Assembly: GCA_013398175.1 (NCBI GenBank)
Contig: VZRZ01007410.1
Span: 1,612,243-1,676,242, forward strand
Source of the DNA: Climacteris rufus
Taxonomy: Eukaryota > Chordata > Aves > Passeriformes > Climacteridae
Direction: 5' to 3'
Length of the DNA: 64,000 bases
Shown piece after piece: positions 60,069-64,000 of this stretch; position 1 is the stretch's first letter; every line of letters starts with the position of its first letter. The notes under the pieces are model-generated. The model ran no database searches. It saw nothing but the letters and a program-made list of their open reading frames with translations, and had not been told where the DNA came from. The position numbers were made by a program, and so were the translations under genes.

Positions 60069-62773
60069 TGTGCTTCCTATTGGTGCCACAAAAAAAGGGA
60101 AAAGAAAAAAAGAAATATATGAGACCAGCTGACCCTAAGAGTGCTTCTATTCTTTGTTCTGTGAAATCCTACACAGGTTTTGTTGAGATACAAACAGCCG
60201 GGGGAAAAGAAAAAAAAATTACCATAATTTCCTTAACTGACTCAGCCTTCTCAGGAAAATTTTGACAACATGGAAAATGTCAACTGAGACAGGATATTTT
60301 CAGACCTTGCTGTCAAAGCAGCAACAACACTGCAGTAAGAATGCCACAGAGCTGCCACTGCACTTGCAACAGGAGGACAGGAAAGAGCTATGTTAGTAGC
60401 TCACTCCCACTGGTTTTGGGAATTGCCCAAAACCCTGTGAAGCTCATCCTCCCTTACAGGAACAAATTTAAAAAAAAAAAAGTCTTCTGCTGTTGCCTGC
60501 TAATTTTGCCAAGCCTGAGGATCACACAGTAGAAATCTGCTCAGAAAGTTCTGGTGCCCCTGTAACGCTCATAGAAGATGGATCACAAAAGATGGATGCT
60601 AGATAAAAAAGGACCACTTGAGCTCTGCACCTATGGCTTCACCTCTTTTCTTATGCCATCTAATTATTTTTATCTTATGTGCATATACACACATACATAT
60701 AAAACATATAAAGAGACTACAATAAAATAACAGGTGGTAGAGTCAAGCACTCAAAGTGAAGTAATGACAGAGACTGCTTGAACATTATGTATTTCCATGT
60801 TAAAAATTAATCCCAAATTACTCTTTCGAAAGGCTTTTTTCAATGCTTTCTTCAGTGATCAAAACACACACAGAGAGGCAGAATTACAGTGGTGCATAAT
60901 GAACTCTCCTAAACTCTTCAGAATAAGGCAACTTTCCAGGTGAAATACAATGCAGCACTGTTGTAAAGCTCTATGCTGTGAGGACCACATATCAGAGAGG
61001 AAGCTTCTGCATACTTGTAACAATTTATACTTTTGCTGCCAACTCCCAAGCAGAAAGTTCTTGCCCAACAGAATAGAAATTTTCTGAGGTCTTTAATATC
61101 CTTATTTATCTGCAGAGGAATTCAACCCAAGAGATAAGGCCATCTGATCTACCATAAACTGACCATAGGACAAAAGTGTGATGCTAAAGCATCCTTCTCA
61201 CTATTTGATCTCAGTGCATCTCTGCCCACTAGGAACCTCCAGAAGGCAGTGATAAGCAGGAATTGGAAGCTCCAAAGAGAACAGGTAGAATCCGTGTGCA
61301 CATCGTGTCCACACGCTGCTGGGAACATCGGGGCACATGAAAGCAAAGCACAGAGTGCATGTAGACTAAACAGAATATGAACAAAGGGTCACTATTTAGC
61401 TTCTGTTTAAATAACAGTGTCAAGTGATCAGATTGCCTGGATTAGTAACAATGCATTCCCTATGCATTCCCTATTATAGCATTTTATCTATTTCCACAAC
61501 TTGGAGAATGTAAATCTGAAATGTGTATTCCTTGTATTTGTTATTTCTGGCCTATTCATAAACATGACTGCACAGCTGAAAACCTGCCCCATGATGTTTG
61601 CTGGAGAGGTTAATATGACTCATAATGCAAAACAAGTTCTCTCTTTTTAGCTGTGATTTCTATATTTAAATGCTAAACTCTTCCCCAGCTAGGGGGAAGG
61701 ATGAGTGCAGGGGCCTTGGTAGCCACCAACATATTTATACAAGGTTCATTAATTCAGTGACCTGTATATGGAGGCTTAACTAGATACAAGACAATTAACA
61801 ACTCTGATAAATTGTTAACAGTGATTACAACTAATTAAAATGCAAAACAGTAATTAAAATTTTTTTTGTGTAATTACTGTTCTTTAGCAATCAAACAAAT
61901 CCTACTAACGTGTGTATTTCTTGCCATACTAGATTTATTACTTAGTCTGTGTTGCTCTGGCACAGATTTTAAGACACAAGTTTTAGCTTGGGATATGTAT
62001 ACATGTATGCACATATGTTTTAAGTAGTTGAAACACCCCTGAAGCAGCTGATTAAGGAGAGTAATTGGAAAAAATTACAAGACTCATATGTAGAAAAACA
62101 ATAGTATGAACCTATGAAGCTTTAAAAATGCAATGGAGGCAAAAAAGGTACTGTACCTTGTTCCAATATCCAGCCAGCTTCCATAATCTTTAACCAAAAA
62201 GAAAAAATGCTAGGAAACAAAACAACTTGGATTAGTACATTAAAACTGCACAATTTGAAAACAGAAAATTAAACCCCAGTGTTTTCAGGCTGCTTACTCT
62301 ACATTTCTAATTCTTCAAGCAGAATAAGCAGAAGACCTTTCCAAGAATGCTCATTTGGACCACAGTGAACAATAGTCTAGGATGCAGAAATAGATTTAAC
62401 ATGGTATCAAACAGAAACATCTAAAGATGGACTAAGTTCTGTCTAGCTTGCCTTGCAAGAAACAGAGTAATACCAGAACTTTTTCAATAAAGAAAAGCCA
62501 AGCCACTTTATTGTTTGAAATAACAAGATTGCAAATAATGCATAGTCCCTAAAAGTTTTAATGGAATTCCAACACAAATTTCTTTGGGTAACTCTGGAGG
62601 TTCCCCACCTGTAAAGTGGGAATAATGTTGGGAAAAGACAAACTTGTCTATAAGTAAATTCCCCTAATTCTAGCTGATGGCCACATTGATTCAAGACCAC
62701 AAACCTGTTCTCTTTTTTGTCCTGCAACTTTCTCTTCTCTTGATTGACACAGAGTTCCTACACATCAAACCTC

Positions 62774-62843
62774 TTTGGTTTTTTTTTTGTTTGTTTGCTT
62801 ATTTGGGTTTTTTGGTTTGTTTTTTGGTTTTTGGTTTTTTTTG
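62774..62843. repeat. T-rich / (GTTT)n low-complexity tract
   Basis: T runs of three to nine separated by G or GG. It generates phenylalanine-rich frames that are not genes. Confidence 0.9.
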
Positions 62844-64000
62844 TACACCAAGTACAAAACACCTGCTGATTGTTTCAAAATACTTAAACTAAAACATGAG
62901 AATACATGAGGTATAAGACCTGGATATACTGGGGCTTGGTATACACCAGTAAATACCTGCAGTCTTCTTTTGGTTTAGTTATACAGATTTTATTAGTGAA
63001 ATGTTATGAATGTGGTTTATTGGTACATTATTTCTTTTCCTGTGGAAGCTATCCAATATCATACTAGTCTCACAGACTTATTTGAAACCTGACATAACCA
63101 CACCTTCTCCACTTCTCACTGTACAGACAAATCAGCAACTATTTGTTTTTTACTTGCTGTTTCTCCTATCAGGTGATATTCACAGATCACACTGTACTAG
63201 GAAATAAGATAAGGAGTGCTTACTGCCAGACACAAAACAAAAACAGCATGTATGAATGACAACATCAGCTCTACCTGCTGGTTTGAAAAGCTTTCTATTT
63301 ACCTTGTGATACTCGGTGGCACTGCTTGCTGAGTTGAAGACAGTTGAGTGGGCAATGAAAACATACTTTTCATCTGCAAAAGGTATCTTGGGGCATTGTT
63401 CAGCCTGGGGTTGTTTTAGCTAGCTTGGTTTGTGGATGCAGGCTTTTTGAAGACAGCATTTCCTAACAGCTTATTACAAAGGGCACAAAGTGTTTTTTCA
63501 GATGTTGCTGATCTCCTGGATTCTGACAATTCTAACGGAGCTGGTGGGTAATGCATTTCTCCTTTTCCTCTCTTTTTCAAGAGAAGTTGGTATGGGTATA
63601 AGATTCAGAATTCCTGAAAAATTAACTACACTCTATGTATAGCTAACACCAATACTTATTTTTTTCATAGGAATTTAATTGTAAAGCACGTGAAAAACTG
63701 AGAATGGTAACTTATTACTTCATTTTTGTCTCATTATTATGAGAACATTGCTTCTTCAGAAGCATTAATTACATGAAATTCAAAGAGCGGTGATTGCAAC
63801 TTTTATCTCTAAGTAATGCTAGGATTTCAATCCAATTCTCTGCCCTAGTTACAAAAACTTTGAAGTCTGAAACAAATTCAGATCTCTCTTGATGGATATA
63901 GGAGAACTCCCTACTTCTTGGTCTTATTTGAAGAGAATGTGCAACAACAACTTACCAAAGCCATAATGTCTGAAATCACAAGAACAATGAGGAAAAGGCT

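Larger units (their letters stand above)
59461..64000. other. Unique AT-rich noncoding sequence
   Basis: No supported gene to the right edge. It contains an interrupted (CA)n at 60048-60068, A runs near 60470, a homeodomain-like TAAT-rich stretch at 61780-61900 and a T/GTTT-rich tract at 62774-62843. Short frames near 62443-63207 are T-rich and look like chance. Confidence 0.55.

Noticed and set aside
1..64000. tRNA, rRNA, snRNA genes
   Set aside because: Looking for B-box-like GGTTCRANNCC words, U6-like starts and other conserved cores by eye gave nothing convincing on either strand; a covariance-model scan would be decisive.

Overview
This window looks like bird nuclear DNA, probably from a passerine. 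The evidence is the set of CR1 LINE fragments with typical avian 3' ends, two related ERVL-type LTRs of a kind I associate with songbird genomes, one class II (ERVK-type) solo LTR, and the sparse, AT-leaning single-copy sequence between them. There are no operons, no bacterial or phage genes, no CRISPR array and no recognisable tRNA, rRNA or snRNA genes. Almost all open reading frames are short and unsupported, so I read the window as intergenic and/or intronic.

Layout: positions 1-375 are a CpG-island-like block that continues past the left edge and is probably a promoter or first-exon area. From there to about 25.6 kb the sequence is mostly unique, broken by a minus-strand CR1 tail (4.17-4.59 kb), an (A14 C4 G)n minisatellite (11.26-11.47 kb) and a plus-strand CR1 tail (22.39-22.77 kb). 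A cluster of insertions follows at 25.6-29.8 kb: an ERVL-type LTR containing a 107-bp assembly gap, an ERVK-type solo LTR with perfect 6-bp target duplications, and a 1.5-kb CR1 copy carrying a broken reverse transcriptase. From 29.8 to 64 kb come an old reptile-type CR1 tail (31.3 kb), a small CpG-dense patch (38.3 kb), a second ERVL-type solo LTR (40.04-40.58 kb) with a 5-bp duplication, a palindromic ancient repeat (45.2-45.4 kb), a possible minus-strand terminal exon (53.17-53.30 kb) and a second long, broken CR1 (54.03-55.75 kb).

I found no convincing undescribed biological system. The observations most worth checking are the minisatellite, the possible terminal exon with a membrane helix and 3' UTR, and the exactly bounded LTR insertions. 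The possible membrane-helix exon at 36.6 kb and a few motif clusters that may be conserved regulatory elements are weaker leads. There is no full-length mobile element: every LINE is 5'-truncated and mutated, and the LTRs have no internal viral genes beside them.
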